DNA of 64,000 nucleotides from 2-12-FULL-35-15 sp036386835. GTDB lineage: Bacteria > Bacteroidota > Bacteroidia > 2-12-FULL-35-15. The notes beneath the pieces were generated by a model. It searched no databases. It was not told the DNA's origin and worked only from the letters and a program-made list of their open reading frames with translations. Positions 26,812 to 35,512 of the stretch are shown piece after piece (positions within the stretch are counted from its first letter, which is position 1; every line of letters starts with the position of its first letter). The translations under genes and the position numbers were made by a program. The stretch is from NCBI GenBank assembly GCA_036386835.1, contig DASVUX010000011.1, positions 124,001 through 188,000 on the forward strand, written 5' to 3'.

Positions 26812-26830
26812 AATTTAAACCGTATTCAAT

Positions 26831-27343
26831 ATGACAGCAATAGAATTCAATCAACAGCTGGTGAATCAAAGGGTATCATTAAGGAACTTCGCATACAGCC
26901 TGACAATGAATAATGATGAAGCGCAGGACCTTGTGCAGGATACTTATGTGAAAGCCATTACTTACCGCGACAAATTTGCCGATGCAACCAACCTGAAAGC
27001 ATGGTTATATACGATCATGAAAAATACTTTCATAAATTCTTACCGGAGGAATATTAAAACGCGGCAGATCATACAGCAAACAGATGATCTTAATCTTGTT
27101 AAGCCAATTGCCGGTGCCAACAGTCCAGGCGCGGAATCCCTCATCAATGAAAAGGAAATAAATAAAGCCATCGATGCGCTTGATGATGATTATAAAATTC
27201 CATTTACACGGTATTTTGATGGCTATAAGTATAAAGAGATCGCAGATGAAATGAACCTGCCGATAGGAACAGTAAAGAGCAGGATCTTCCTGGCCCGGAA
27301 GAAACTAATGACGGACCTCAGGGATTTTATAGGAAGTAATTAA
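26831..27343 (+). CDS. ECF-family RNA polymerase sigma factor
   Basis: A 170-residue sigma-70-family factor with only regions 2 and 4: region 2 at about 10-75 (DEAQDLVQDTYVKAITYRDKF, LKAWLYTIMKNTFINSYRR) and region 4 at about 110-165 (FTRYFDGYKYKEIADEMNLPIGTVKSRIFLARKKL). No anti-sigma gene is adjacent. Its position between a CarH/LitR-like repressor and a photolyase matches light-induced regulons in other bacteria, where the repressor controls the sigma gene and the sigma factor transcribes photoprotection genes. Confidence 0.92.
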   Translation: MTAIEFNQQLVNQRVSLRNFAYSLTMNNDEAQDLVQDTYVKAITYRDKFADATNLKAWLYTIMKNTFINSYRRNIKTRQIIQQTDDLNLVKPIAGANSPGAESLINEKEINKAIDALDDDYKIPFTRYFDGYKYKEIADEMNLPIGTVKSRIFLARKKLMTDLRDFIGSN

Positions 27344-27379
27344 TTTGTGTTCGGCCTCATCATTCAACATTTCATTACG

Positions 27380-27407
27380 GCCGAAGCGCAGTATCTTCGG
27401 CATTTTT
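27380..27407 (+). terminator. Possible terminator between sigma factor and photolyase
   Basis: A 7-bp stem GCCGAAG / CTTCGGC (27380-27386 and 27395-27401) is followed by ATTTTTA. The T-run is short, so termination may be partial. Confidence 0.45.
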
Positions 27408-27438
27408 ACACGGCCTTCTGCTTTCCGGTGATAAAATC

Positions 27439-28740
27439 ATGACTCATATAAACATATTCTGGTTCAGAAGGGATCTTCGTCTTGAGGATAATACCGGGTT
27501 ATATCATGCATTAAAGGAAGGCAGGAATGTTCTTCCTGTTTTTATATTTGATCCCGTGATCCTGAACCAGCTTGAGAACAAGGAAGACAGGCGTGTTGAA
27601 TTTATTCTGCTCGCGCTGAAGAAATTACAGGAAGAGCTTGCCGGCTTCGGGAGTTCCCTTTTGATCCTGCACGGCAAGCCATCAGATGTATTCCAGGATC
27701 TTCTCAAAAAATATTCATTAGTCAGTGTATATGCCAATCACGATTATGAGCCGTACGCCATATCACGTGATGACTCGATCGGGCAGTTTCTCGCAAAGAA
27801 TAAGATCATATTTAAAACCTACAAGGACCAGGTGATCTTTGAAAAACATCAAATCACAAAGGATGACAATCAGCCTTATACTGTCTTTACCCCATACATG
27901 AAGAAATGGAAAAGCAGGCTAAGTGAACTATCATTACAGCCTCATCCAACGGAAAAATATTTCAGTCGCTTTTTAAAAACCATTCCTTTCCCCGCCTTTA
28001 CATTAAAGGATATCGGGTTTAAACCAACAGGAATAAGATATTGTGCACCCTCATTGAATGAAGGGCTGGTCCGTAATTATAATGAAACACGGAATTTTCC
28101 TTCTGTTGACGGCACAAGCCGGCTGAGTGTTCATCTGCGCTTCGGTACGGTAAGTATCCGTGCGCTGGTTTCCAGGGCAGCGGTACTGAATGAGCAATGG
28201 CTGAATGAACTTATCTGGCGCGAATTCTACATGATGATCCTTTTTCATTTTCCCCATGCTGCAAGCGGTGCTTTCAAAAAAAAGTATGAAAATATCCCGT
28301 GGCGGAATAATGAAAAAGATTTTGAAGCCTGGTGCAAAGGCCAAACCGGGTATCCAATCGTTGATGCAGGGATGCGTGAGCTCAATGCAACCGGTTTTAT
28401 GCATAACCGTGTCCGCATGATAACAGCAGGTTTTCTTGTAAAACATTTACTGATCGACTGGCGCTGGGGTGAAGCTTACTTCGCGGAAAAACTTTCCGAC
28501 TTTGATCTCGCAGCGAATAACGGTGGCTGGCAATGGGCGGCCGGATCAGGCTGTGATGCAACACCATACTTCCGGGTGTTTAATCCATACGAGCAGACAA
28601 AACGTTTTGATCCGGATTACGAATACACAAGGAAATGGGTGCCTGAATTTAAGGAGCTGACTTACGCACAACCAATAGTGGAAAATAAGTTTGCAAGGGA
28701 AAGAGTATTGGGTGTTTATAAGAAGGCGTTGAACCCCTGA
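27439..28740 (+). CDS. phrB: Deoxyribodipyrimidine photolyase (class I)
   Basis: Repairs cyclobutane pyrimidine dimers with blue light. The 433 residues hold an N-terminal alpha/beta antenna domain (about 1-130; IFWFRRDLRLEDNTGLYHAL) and a helical FAD domain (about 200-430; TSRLSVHLRFGTVSIR, NELIWREFYMMILFHFP, WCKGQTGYPIVDAGMRELNATGFMHNR in overlapping order, GGWQWAAGSGCDATPYFRVFNP). These are the FAD- and dimer-binding signatures. It lies 95 bp downstream of the ECF sigma gene on the same strand, a likely target or operon partner of the light-response regulators. Confidence 0.95.
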   Translation: MTHINIFWFRRDLRLEDNTGLYHALKEGRNVLPVFIFDPVILNQLENKEDRRVEFILLALKKLQEELAGFGSSLLILHGKPSDVFQDLLKKYSLVSVYANHDYEPYAISRDDSIGQFLAKNKIIFKTYKDQVIFEKHQITKDDNQPYTVFTPYMKKWKSRLSELSLQPHPTEKYFSRFLKTIPFPAFTLKDIGFKPTGIRYCAPSLNEGLVRNYNETRNFPSVDGTSRLSVHLRFGTVSIRALVSRAAVLNEQWLNELIWREFYMMILFHFPHAASGAFKKKYENIPWRNNEKDFEAWCKGQTGYPIVDAGMRELNATGFMHNRVRMITAGFLVKHLLIDWRWGEAYFAEKLSDFDLAANNGGWQWAAGSGCDATPYFRVFNPYEQTKRFDPDYEYTRKWVPEFKELTYAQPIVENKFARERVLGVYKKALNP

Positions 28741-28797
28741 GCTGGTCTCAGCTGGCAGGATGAGTTGGCAGCGGATGTACGTTTAGATATTAATCCA

Positions 28798-29436
28798 TCA
28801 AACTTCTATCACTTTATTATTTGCCACCACGTAAATGTCCGAAGCCAGTGTTCTTTCAAGAACATGCAAGCCCGTTAAGCTTCCGAATGCCGGCATGATC
28901 AGCTGGTTGGGCAGGTTATAAAAGCAAGGAAGCTTTATGTTCTGCCTGCCCCTTCCCTGCAGGACGAACCCCGGGTGTATATGTCCCGCAACATTTACAA
29001 AACCATCCGGGACCTTTTTCAATGGTTCATGTGACAAGATTAAATCCTGCAGCTCAAGCGAATGTTCAACAACCTCCAGGCATAACTTCTGATAATATTT
29101 CCGGTCAAGGATATCATGATTGCCTATTATAAGCATGAACCTGATTCCTGATCTGTATGCAACGAATTCACAAAACAGGTTCCACTCACTGTTATGGGTA
29201 CTGTGAAAAAGGTCCCCGAGGACAATGATCCTCTGCGGCTGCTTTCTTTCAATAAGCTTGTTTAACCTCATATAATCCTGTTCGGCACTTTGAGGAGGTA
29301 TGGAGATCCCATTCTTCCGGAAATGCATTGCCTTCCCGAAGTGAATATCAGCTATCACCAATGTGTTTGTTTCAGGAAGGAACAAAGCCTTTTCCGGAAG
29401 CAACTCAACAACAGTATCCAACAGTTTCAACTGCAT
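28798..29436 (-). CDS. pdeM: Ligase-associated metallophosphoesterase PdeM
   Basis: A calcineurin-like phosphoesterase of about 212 residues from the start MQLKLLDTVVELLPEKAL, which matches the family N-terminus; ATG at 29469 or TTG at 29481 would add 11-15 unlikely residues. Metal-binding motifs are in order: IADIHFGKA (D-x-H), VLGDLFHS (G-D), IGNHD, and AGHIHPG (G-H-x-H). It is the last gene of the four-gene ligase-associated DNA-damage-response cluster and follows the helicase by 85 bp. Family members are DNA-cluster phosphodiesterases or endonucleases. Confidence 0.88.
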   Translation of the reverse strand: MQLKLLDTVVELLPEKALFLPETNTLVIADIHFGKAMHFRKNGISIPPQSAEQDYMRLNKLIERKQPQRIIVLGDLFHSTHNSEWNLFCEFVAYRSGIRFMLIIGNHDILDRKYYQKLCLEVVEHSLELQDLILSHEPLKKVPDGFVNVAGHIHPGFVLQGRGRQNIKLPCFYNLPNQLIMPAFGSLTGLHVLERTLASDIYVVANNKVIEV

Positions 29437-29521
29437 CTTATTTATTATATCATCCTCAGTGTAATTCATAAATCTGAACAAGACAATATTGATGCCTGTT
29501 TCAGCGCGTCCTTAATAATCC

Positions 29522-31939
29522 TCAATCTTTCCTCATCTGTGCTTTTATTTTCATCACACGGGCCTCAATATCCTCATTGGTGAATTTTCCTCTCCACCGT
29601 TCTGTAAAGATCGGGAAAGAAAAAGGTGAAAAGCGTTCGGGATATTGGAGGACGATCTTCTGCCGTTCTATCCTTTCAAAGGCTTTCCGTAAACGTGCGA
29701 TCTCCAGCTGGAAATCATACAGTTCATCATAGCATTCCTTGAGCAGGAGGTTATCTTTTTCGTAATCTTCAAACACACTAAAGAATAATTTCGAGGAGGC
29801 TTGTAAATGTTTTGTTTTTATCTGCTTGCCTGGAAAACCGGTGAATACCAGTCCGGCTATTGCTGCGATATCACGAAACCTTCGCCTCGCCATCTCTGTT
29901 GTGTTCATGCTTTTCCTTACATCATCCACCAGGTGCCGCGAGGAAAAAAGATCACTGTCGATCGCTTCCTCAATGGGAATATCCTGGTCGCTCAGCAATT
30001 CAAACCCGTAATCATTCATTGCAATTGAGAAAGTGATCGGCCTGAACATAGCTATCCTGTTGGCCATTATAGCCGCCATCCCTTCATGCACATATCTTCC
30101 TTCAAACGGATAAACAAACACATGACACCCTTCCCGCGTTTTAATCTTTTCGATCAGCAGCTCGTTTTCATGCGGCAGCAGCGAACGCTTTTTTTGCTCT
30201 TCCAGCAGCGGGGCAAGGAATTTCAGCTCCCGGTCAGTCGCAGTTCCTTCGTAATATTCATTCAGCCGCTCCCTGATCATTGCGGCAAGCTGTGACGATA
30301 AAGGCATCTTACCCCCTTCCCATGACGGGATTACCCCGTTCTTGCTTTTGCTTGGGCGTACCTGTGCAGTCATATCTTTTACACGCACCAGCTCCAGGTT
30401 CCTTCCTGCAAACCAGAAGACATCACCGGGCTTTAACCGCGACAGAAACCACTCTTCTATGCTGCCGAGATATTTTCCCGAAACGAATTTGACGGTCAGC
30501 ATCGTGCTGCTGACAATCGTTCCCATACTCAGGCGGTGCTGCATGGCTGTTCTCCGGTTGGTGACTTTGTAGATACCGTTTTCAATGATCACTTTATGAA
30601 ATTCATCATAAGCATAAAGTGATTTCCCTCCTTTTGTTATAAACTGCAGGCACCAGTTAAATTCATCCTCTGTAACGGAATTATAGCAATGCGTTTCAAT
30701 GATCTCACCGTAGATCTGCTGCGGCTCAAAACCCTCGGAAACTGCAAGGGTAACCAGGTACTGCACGAGAACATCGAAGGACCTTACAAAAGGGATCCTG
30801 CTTTCCATCCTGTTATTTGTAATGGCATACCGCATGGCGCTGCCTTCAATAATTTCAAGGGAATGGGTAGGCACAAAATAGATCCTGCTGGTGGCCCCGG
30901 GCTGGTGCCCGCTTCTTCCGGCACGCTGCATGAACCTCGCAATCCCTTTCGGGGAACCAACCTGGATGACGGTATCCACGGGACGGAAATCAACACCAAG
31001 GTCGAGGCTGCTTGTACACACAACCGCCTTCAGTTTGCCATCATGTAAAGCATTCTCCACCCATTGCCTGGTTTCTTCGCCTAAAGAACCGTGATGTAAA
31101 GCAAGCACACCGGCCAGGGACGGATCGGTTTCCAACAGGTGCCTGTACCAGGTTTCAGCCTGGAAGCGGGTATTTGTAAAGAGTAATGTGGAATTATTCG
31201 CATGTATGATCGGGAGAACTTTATCAACCAGCTTTAAACCGAGATGTCCTGCCCATGGGAATTTTTCAAGTGTATCAGGCAATACCGTTTCTATTACGAT
31301 CTTTTTTTTAATATCCGCACGGATCATTACACCTTTCTCATGCTCTGAGCCTAAGAGAATCTCTTTGGCCTCTTCCATGTTCCCGATGGTAGCGGAGATT
31401 CCCCATACTTTAAGGTGCGGATTGATCGCTTTCAACCTGGATAACGCAAGTTCTATCTGGACACCCCGTTTGCTTCCCAGCAGCTCATGCCACTCATCCA
31501 CCACTACAAACTGCAGGTTCCTGAATAGCTCGGGGTATCCTTTCTGTGCAAGGAGCAGGTGCACACTTTCAGGTGTTGTGATCAGCCCCTGCGGCATCCT
31601 CTTTTTCTGTTTTGCCCTCTCTGCAAGCGGAGTGTCCCCCGTTCTTAATCCTACTGTGTATGTCAGTTCAAGATCCTGGCTCACTTGTTTCGCTGCATTT
31701 AAGATCTCCTTGGACAACGCACGCAAAGGAGTGATCCATAAGCAGTGCAGGCCTGCAGGTTTTTTCTTTTGATCCAGGTAATGCTGAAGCACACCAAACC
31801 AGATGGCGAATGTTTTTCCGTAACCGGTAGGCGCGTTAAGCAATCCGGAATTGCCCGCGGCTATGCTCTTCCAGGTTTCACGCTGAAAGGCATGGGGTTT
31901 CCATTGCTGTTGATCAAACCATTGCTTTGCGGCTTTCAT
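29522..31939 (-). CDS. Ligase-associated DEXH-box helicase (Lhr family)
   Basis: An 805-residue superfamily 2 helicase of the short 'Lhr-core' type. Motif I is APTGYGKT (about 36-43), followed by TPLRALSKE, motif II VVDEWHEL (DEXH), SATIGN, and motif VI MQRAGRSGHQPG. The winged-helix and DUF-like core follows from about 420. Lhr proteins are 3'-5' translocases acting on DNA or DNA:RNA. It is encoded downstream of the ATP-dependent ligase, with an inverted-repeat element in the 138-bp gap. Confidence 0.92.
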   Translation of the reverse strand: MKAAKQWFDQQQWKPHAFQRETWKSIAAGNSGLLNAPTGYGKTFAIWFGVLQHYLDQKKKPAGLHCLWITPLRALSKEILNAAKQVSQDLELTYTVGLRTGDTPLAERAKQKKRMPQGLITTPESVHLLLAQKGYPELFRNLQFVVVDEWHELLGSKRGVQIELALSRLKAINPHLKVWGISATIGNMEEAKEILLGSEHEKGVMIRADIKKKIVIETVLPDTLEKFPWAGHLGLKLVDKVLPIIHANNSTLLFTNTRFQAETWYRHLLETDPSLAGVLALHHGSLGEETRQWVENALHDGKLKAVVCTSSLDLGVDFRPVDTVIQVGSPKGIARFMQRAGRSGHQPGATSRIYFVPTHSLEIIEGSAMRYAITNNRMESRIPFVRSFDVLVQYLVTLAVSEGFEPQQIYGEIIETHCYNSVTEDEFNWCLQFITKGGKSLYAYDEFHKVIIENGIYKVTNRRTAMQHRLSMGTIVSSTMLTVKFVSGKYLGSIEEWFLSRLKPGDVFWFAGRNLELVRVKDMTAQVRPSKSKNGVIPSWEGGKMPLSSQLAAMIRERLNEYYEGTATDRELKFLAPLLEEQKKRSLLPHENELLIEKIKTREGCHVFVYPFEGRYVHEGMAAIMANRIAMFRPITFSIAMNDYGFELLSDQDIPIEEAIDSDLFSSRHLVDDVRKSMNTTEMARRRFRDIAAIAGLVFTGFPGKQIKTKHLQASSKLFFSVFEDYEKDNLLLKECYDELYDFQLEIARLRKAFERIERQKIVLQYPERFSPFSFPIFTERWRGKFTNEDIEARVMKIKAQMRKD

Positions 31940-31973
31940 TTATTCTTCTGCTATCCTCTTCTTGTGAACTCGT

Positions 31974-32050
31974 CATCCCGTGCTCCGACACAGGATCTCA
32001 TGAATGTTAGCAATATCTAATTTACAGATCCCGTGTCGGGACACGGGATG
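31974..32050. repeat. Nested inverted repeat between ligase and helicase genes
   Basis: A 25-bp arm (31974-31998) and a near-complementary arm (32026-32050, three mismatches) are separated by 27 bp. Each arm is itself a quasi-palindrome around CCCGTGTCGGGACACGGG. This looks like a dispersed REP/MITE-type element inserted within the operon. Confidence 0.65.
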
Positions 32051-32077
32051 ATATTCAAACTGATGATCATTCCCGGA

Positions 32078-33685
32078 TTAATCGACTTTCAAACTCTCGA
32101 TCAGCTGCAGCAGGTCATTTTTGGTATTTGCTTCCTTCGGGCTTTTATCTGTTCTCCATCTTGCGATCCGCGGGAACCGCAATGCAATCCCTGATTTGTG
32201 GCGGGGCGAAGGCTGAATGCCTTCGAAGGCAATCTCAAATACCTGTTCCGCTTTAACACTGCGTACAGGTCCGAACTTATCGATCGTGTTCTTCTTGATC
32301 CAATTATCAACCTGCAAAATTTCCTTATCGGTTAAACCGGAATATGCCTTGGCAAAAGGAACGAGCTCTTCTCCGTCCCAGATCGCGAAAGTGTAATCTG
32401 TATACAGGTTAGCTCTTCTGCCGTGCCCTTTTTGGGCATAGATCAGCACTCCATCAACTGTAAGCGCATCAACTTTCCACTTCCACCAGTTGCCTTTTCT
32501 TCTGCCTACTTCATAAACGCTGTCTTTTCTTTTCAGCATCAAGCCTTCACAGAGGAACTCACGGGATTTTAAACGCTCTTTCTTTATCTCCTCCCAGTTG
32601 CTGCATTCAAGTACCGGGGAGATTATTAAGGGTAAAGAAGAATTCCGGGATGCTCCTTCTGAGAGCAATTTTTCAAGCATCAGTCTCCGGTTCTTCATTG
32701 TTTCATTCCGCAGGTCGTTGCCATTCAGCTCGAGCAGGTCGTAGCACATCATCATCAAAGGGGCATCTTCAAGGATTTTCTTAGTAAGGTTCTTCCTGCT
32801 GATACGGGTTTGCATGATATGAAAAGGCAAAGGCCTCCCGTTTTTAACGGGGAGGATTTCACCGTCTATTACCGTTCCGTCCGGAAGTATATCTATGAGA
32901 ATATTGAATTCAGGAAATTTTTCAGTGATCAGCTCTTCGCCCCGGCTCCAGACAAATAATTGTTTATCTCTTATTATAATTTGCCCCCTTATCCCGTCAT
33001 ACTTCCTCTCGATCTGCCAATCTTCAGGGAGACCAAGCTCTTCCGGCTGCTGTTCAAGCTGGTAAGCAAGATAGAACGGGTAAGGTTTAGAATGATCGTC
33101 ATTCTTATTATCGGAAAACAAAAGTTCCTGCAAGGTGATATTAACAGGATCCCATTTACCGGTGAGCCGGTGCGAAACAATATTCTCATCCAGTTTATAT
33201 TGTTTGGAGAGCGCTTTAATGACAAGCTGCTGGGACACCCCAATCCTGAAAGATCCCGTAATAAGCTTATTGAATACGAACCGCTCAGCCGTAGATAAGC
33301 TTAACCAGCTATCCTGCACGAAAGTTTTTCTTTCCTGTTCATCCTCATTGGCGAGATCCATCAGGTTCTGCATGGTCTGGTGCAGTGAATATTCTTTTCG
33401 TTGCACAGAAGGCGGAAGTGCCAGTGTGATGGTTTCCGCCAGATCGCCCACAACATTGTAGGATTCATCAAAAAGCCATTCGGAAATTCCTGCAAGCTGC
33501 ATGCACCAGGTTTTCAGCTCAGCGGTCTTGATAGTCCTCTTCGGTTTTTTCCCGATCAGCAGCGCCACACACCAGATAGCATCTTTTACATCAGCTTTTG
33601 AAAAGTAATTCACAAGCGCATCAACCTTCGCATTCGTCTTGGTTGTTTCATCAATAGCTGTATATAAATCTGCAAAAGCTTTCAT
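32078..33685 (-). CDS. ATP-dependent DNA ligase (cluster-associated)
   Basis: Seals nicks using ATP. About 535 residues from the start MKAFADLY, the usual N-terminus of this family; an ATG 27 bp upstream (33712) is possible. Helical N-terminal DNA-binding domain at about 1-195. The adenylation motif is ERKYDGIRGQ, with the nucleotidyl Lys at about residue 228, and EGLMLKRKDSVYEVGRRKGNWWKWKVD gives motifs IV-V in the catalytic domain. The OB domain runs to FRIARWRTDK-like FPRIARWRTDKSPKEA. It is distinct from NAD-dependent LigA and encoded between its cluster partners. Confidence 0.93.
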   Translation of the reverse strand: MKAFADLYTAIDETTKTNAKVDALVNYFSKADVKDAIWCVALLIGKKPKRTIKTAELKTWCMQLAGISEWLFDESYNVVGDLAETITLALPPSVQRKEYSLHQTMQNLMDLANEDEQERKTFVQDSWLSLSTAERFVFNKLITGSFRIGVSQQLVIKALSKQYKLDENIVSHRLTGKWDPVNITLQELLFSDNKNDDHSKPYPFYLAYQLEQQPEELGLPEDWQIERKYDGIRGQIIIRDKQLFVWSRGEELITEKFPEFNILIDILPDGTVIDGEILPVKNGRPLPFHIMQTRISRKNLTKKILEDAPLMMMCYDLLELNGNDLRNETMKNRRLMLEKLLSEGASRNSSLPLIISPVLECSNWEEIKKERLKSREFLCEGLMLKRKDSVYEVGRRKGNWWKWKVDALTVDGVLIYAQKGHGRRANLYTDYTFAIWDGEELVPFAKAYSGLTDKEILQVDNWIKKNTIDKFGPVRSVKAEQVFEIAFEGIQPSPRHKSGIALRFPRIARWRTDKSPKEANTKNDLLQLIESLKVD

Positions 33686-33762
33686 ATAAATTATTTGTTC
33701 ATATAAGGCCATATGGTATATGCCATTATTTTTCCCAGTTTGTTCCGATGGAAATGGCTATT

Positions 33763-34788
33763 TCATATGATCTGTTCGGCCTGTTCATTCTCTTCCGGTT
33801 TGTTCTCTTCGATATTCTCACCTTCATATAAAGTGTCCACCTCAACGGCATTCAGCTTATATTCATCACGAAGCCATTTTGCATAAATTGATTTATATCC
33901 GTGGGTAACATAAATATTCTCTGCCCCCGTAGCTCTTACTGCATAATTAAGCTGCTGCCAGTCGGCATGATCAGAAAGAATAAAACCTCTGTCCCCGCCT
34001 CTTCTTCTCCTGGCACCGCGCAATTGCATCCAGCCGCTGCAGATGCCGAGGCTGAAGGGTTCAAACCGTTTCAGCCAGGGAGTACCAATGGCGGAAGGCG
34101 GGGCAATGATAATAGCGCCTTTAACTTCCTTCTTATTGAACTCAAATGCAGGCCTTGTGCCGGGCAGCAATAGCGAACCAGGCATCCTCATGTTTATATT
34201 CGCAACGGCACCGTGCGTGTATATCCCCCCAATCGAGGGATCCAGGTGTTTCAGGATCCGCTGTGCCTTGCCGAGCGCATATCCGATAATCACCGAATTC
34301 TTTTCCTGCCCTGCGTTTGTGCGCCACCAGTTATTAATGTCATCATGCACCAGCTGCGGCTCAGGAAAATTATATACAGGCAGCCCAAAAGTGGATTCTG
34401 TAACAAAATGATTGCACTTTATAACTTCAAAAGGAACTGAAACATGATCATTCTGCAATTTGTAATCCCCGGAAACCACCCAGACTTTACCTTCGAATTC
34501 CAGCCGGACCTGCGCTGATCCCATGATATGACCGGCAGGATGCAGACTTATTCTTACTCCATTCATAGTAACCGCCTCGTTATAGGCAAGTCCCTGGACA
34601 TTTATATCGCCACCCAGCCGGAGCTTTAAAACAGGAAGTGAATCGTGATGTGACAGGTAATGTTTGCTTCCCCACCTGGCATGATCGGAATGGGCATGTG
34701 TGATAACAGCTTTGTCGACAGGTTTCCAGGGATCAATATAAATTCCTGCCTGCTCACAAAAGATCCCGTATTTATCGAACTTCAGCAT
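33763..34788 (-). CDS. Ligase-associated DNA exonuclease (metallo-beta-lactamase fold)
   Basis: A 341-residue Artemis/SNM1-like beta-lactamase-fold nuclease. The metal site is readable: THAHSDHARWG (HxHxDH), HPAGHIMGSAQV (motif with His), VSGDYKL (Asp) and LSDHADW (His). It is the first gene of the minus-strand cluster exonuclease-ligase-helicase-PdeM, and the ligase starts 77 bp after it. In this family the enzyme is predicted to process DNA ends before ligation. The last 20 residues are Glu/Asn-rich. Confidence 0.92.
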   Translation of the reverse strand: MLKFDKYGIFCEQAGIYIDPWKPVDKAVITHAHSDHARWGSKHYLSHHDSLPVLKLRLGGDINVQGLAYNEAVTMNGVRISLHPAGHIMGSAQVRLEFEGKVWVVSGDYKLQNDHVSVPFEVIKCNHFVTESTFGLPVYNFPEPQLVHDDINNWWRTNAGQEKNSVIIGYALGKAQRILKHLDPSIGGIYTHGAVANINMRMPGSLLLPGTRPAFEFNKKEVKGAIIIAPPSAIGTPWLKRFEPFSLGICSGWMQLRGARRRRGGDRGFILSDHADWQQLNYAVRATGAENIYVTHGYKSIYAKWLRDEYKLNAVEVDTLYEGENIEENKPEENEQAEQII

Positions 34789-34843
34789 CCTTCTCTTATA
34801 AATTCATACTTCACAATGTTATCCATGGCCTGTATATTATTGT

Positions 34844-34851
34844 TAATTTTG
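34844..34851 (+). promoter_or_regulatory. -7 promoter box of the pseudouridine synthase gene
   Basis: TAATTTTG matches TAnnTTTG, 15 bp before the start codon. No convincing -33 TTTG. Confidence 0.45.
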
Positions 34852-34866
34852 CAGTAACAAAGGATT

Positions 34867-35454
34867 ATGAACTATTATATCATCTATAAACCATATAAGT
34901 ACATCTCACAGTTCACCTCCTCGCACCGTAAAAAAAAGTGCCTTGGTGAAATGGGGTTTGCTTTCCCGAAAGATGTTTATCCTGTTGGCCGCCTGGATGA
35001 AAACAGCGAAGGGCTGCTGATCCTGACAAATGATAAAAAACTGAATTTCAAACTGCTGAACCCGGAATTCGCCCATAAGCGGGTTTACCTGGTGCAGCTC
35101 CAGGGAATTATTACCCAGGATAAAATTAAGGAACTGGAATCCGGTGTTACCATTGCTTTGGATGCCGGCCCTTACCTGACGCGCCCATGCAAAGCAAGGA
35201 TCGTTCCCAGGCCCGAAAAGCTTCCTCCGCGGGGCCATCCCATAAGTGAAACCCTGCCTACTTCGTGGATCGAGCTGACACTGACAGAAGGCAAATTCCA
35301 CCAGGTTCGGAAAATGACAGCAGGTGTTGGCTTTCCATGTTTAAGACTGATCAGGATTGCGATTGAAGATATCCGTCTTGAAACCATGCAGCCGGCTGAA
35401 GTCAGGGAATTAAAGCGTGATGCCGTCTATAAAAAACTGCATATCGAAGAGTAG
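34867..35454 (+). CDS. rRNA pseudouridine synthase (RluE/RsuA family)
   Basis: A 195-residue RsuA-type enzyme without an N-terminal S4 domain, which points to the RluE-like 23S rRNA subgroup. Motifs are the start YYIIYKPYKYISQF, the catalytic GRLDENSEGLLILTND with the nucleophilic Asp, and the C-terminal LTEGKFHQVRKMTAGVGFPCLRLIRI. It is divergent from the ligase cluster and probably leads the three-gene run through 40.1 kb. The exact target nucleotide is inferred only from family. Confidence 0.88.
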   Translation: MNYYIIYKPYKYISQFTSSHRKKKCLGEMGFAFPKDVYPVGRLDENSEGLLILTNDKKLNFKLLNPEFAHKRVYLVQLQGIITQDKIKELESGVTIALDAGPYLTRPCKARIVPRPEKLPPRGHPISETLPTSWIELTLTEGKFHQVRKMTAGVGFPCLRLIRIAIEDIRLETMQPAEVRELKRDAVYKKLHIEE

Positions 35455-35512
35455 GACTGCCTTGATTTTTAACTTATTTTACTTACTTTCGTTATCCGAC
35501 TAATTATCATTT

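Noticed and set aside
33901..34411. Long open frames on the plus strand opposite the exonuclease gene.
   Set aside because: They are antisense shadows of a gene with intact catalytic motifs and lack family similarity.
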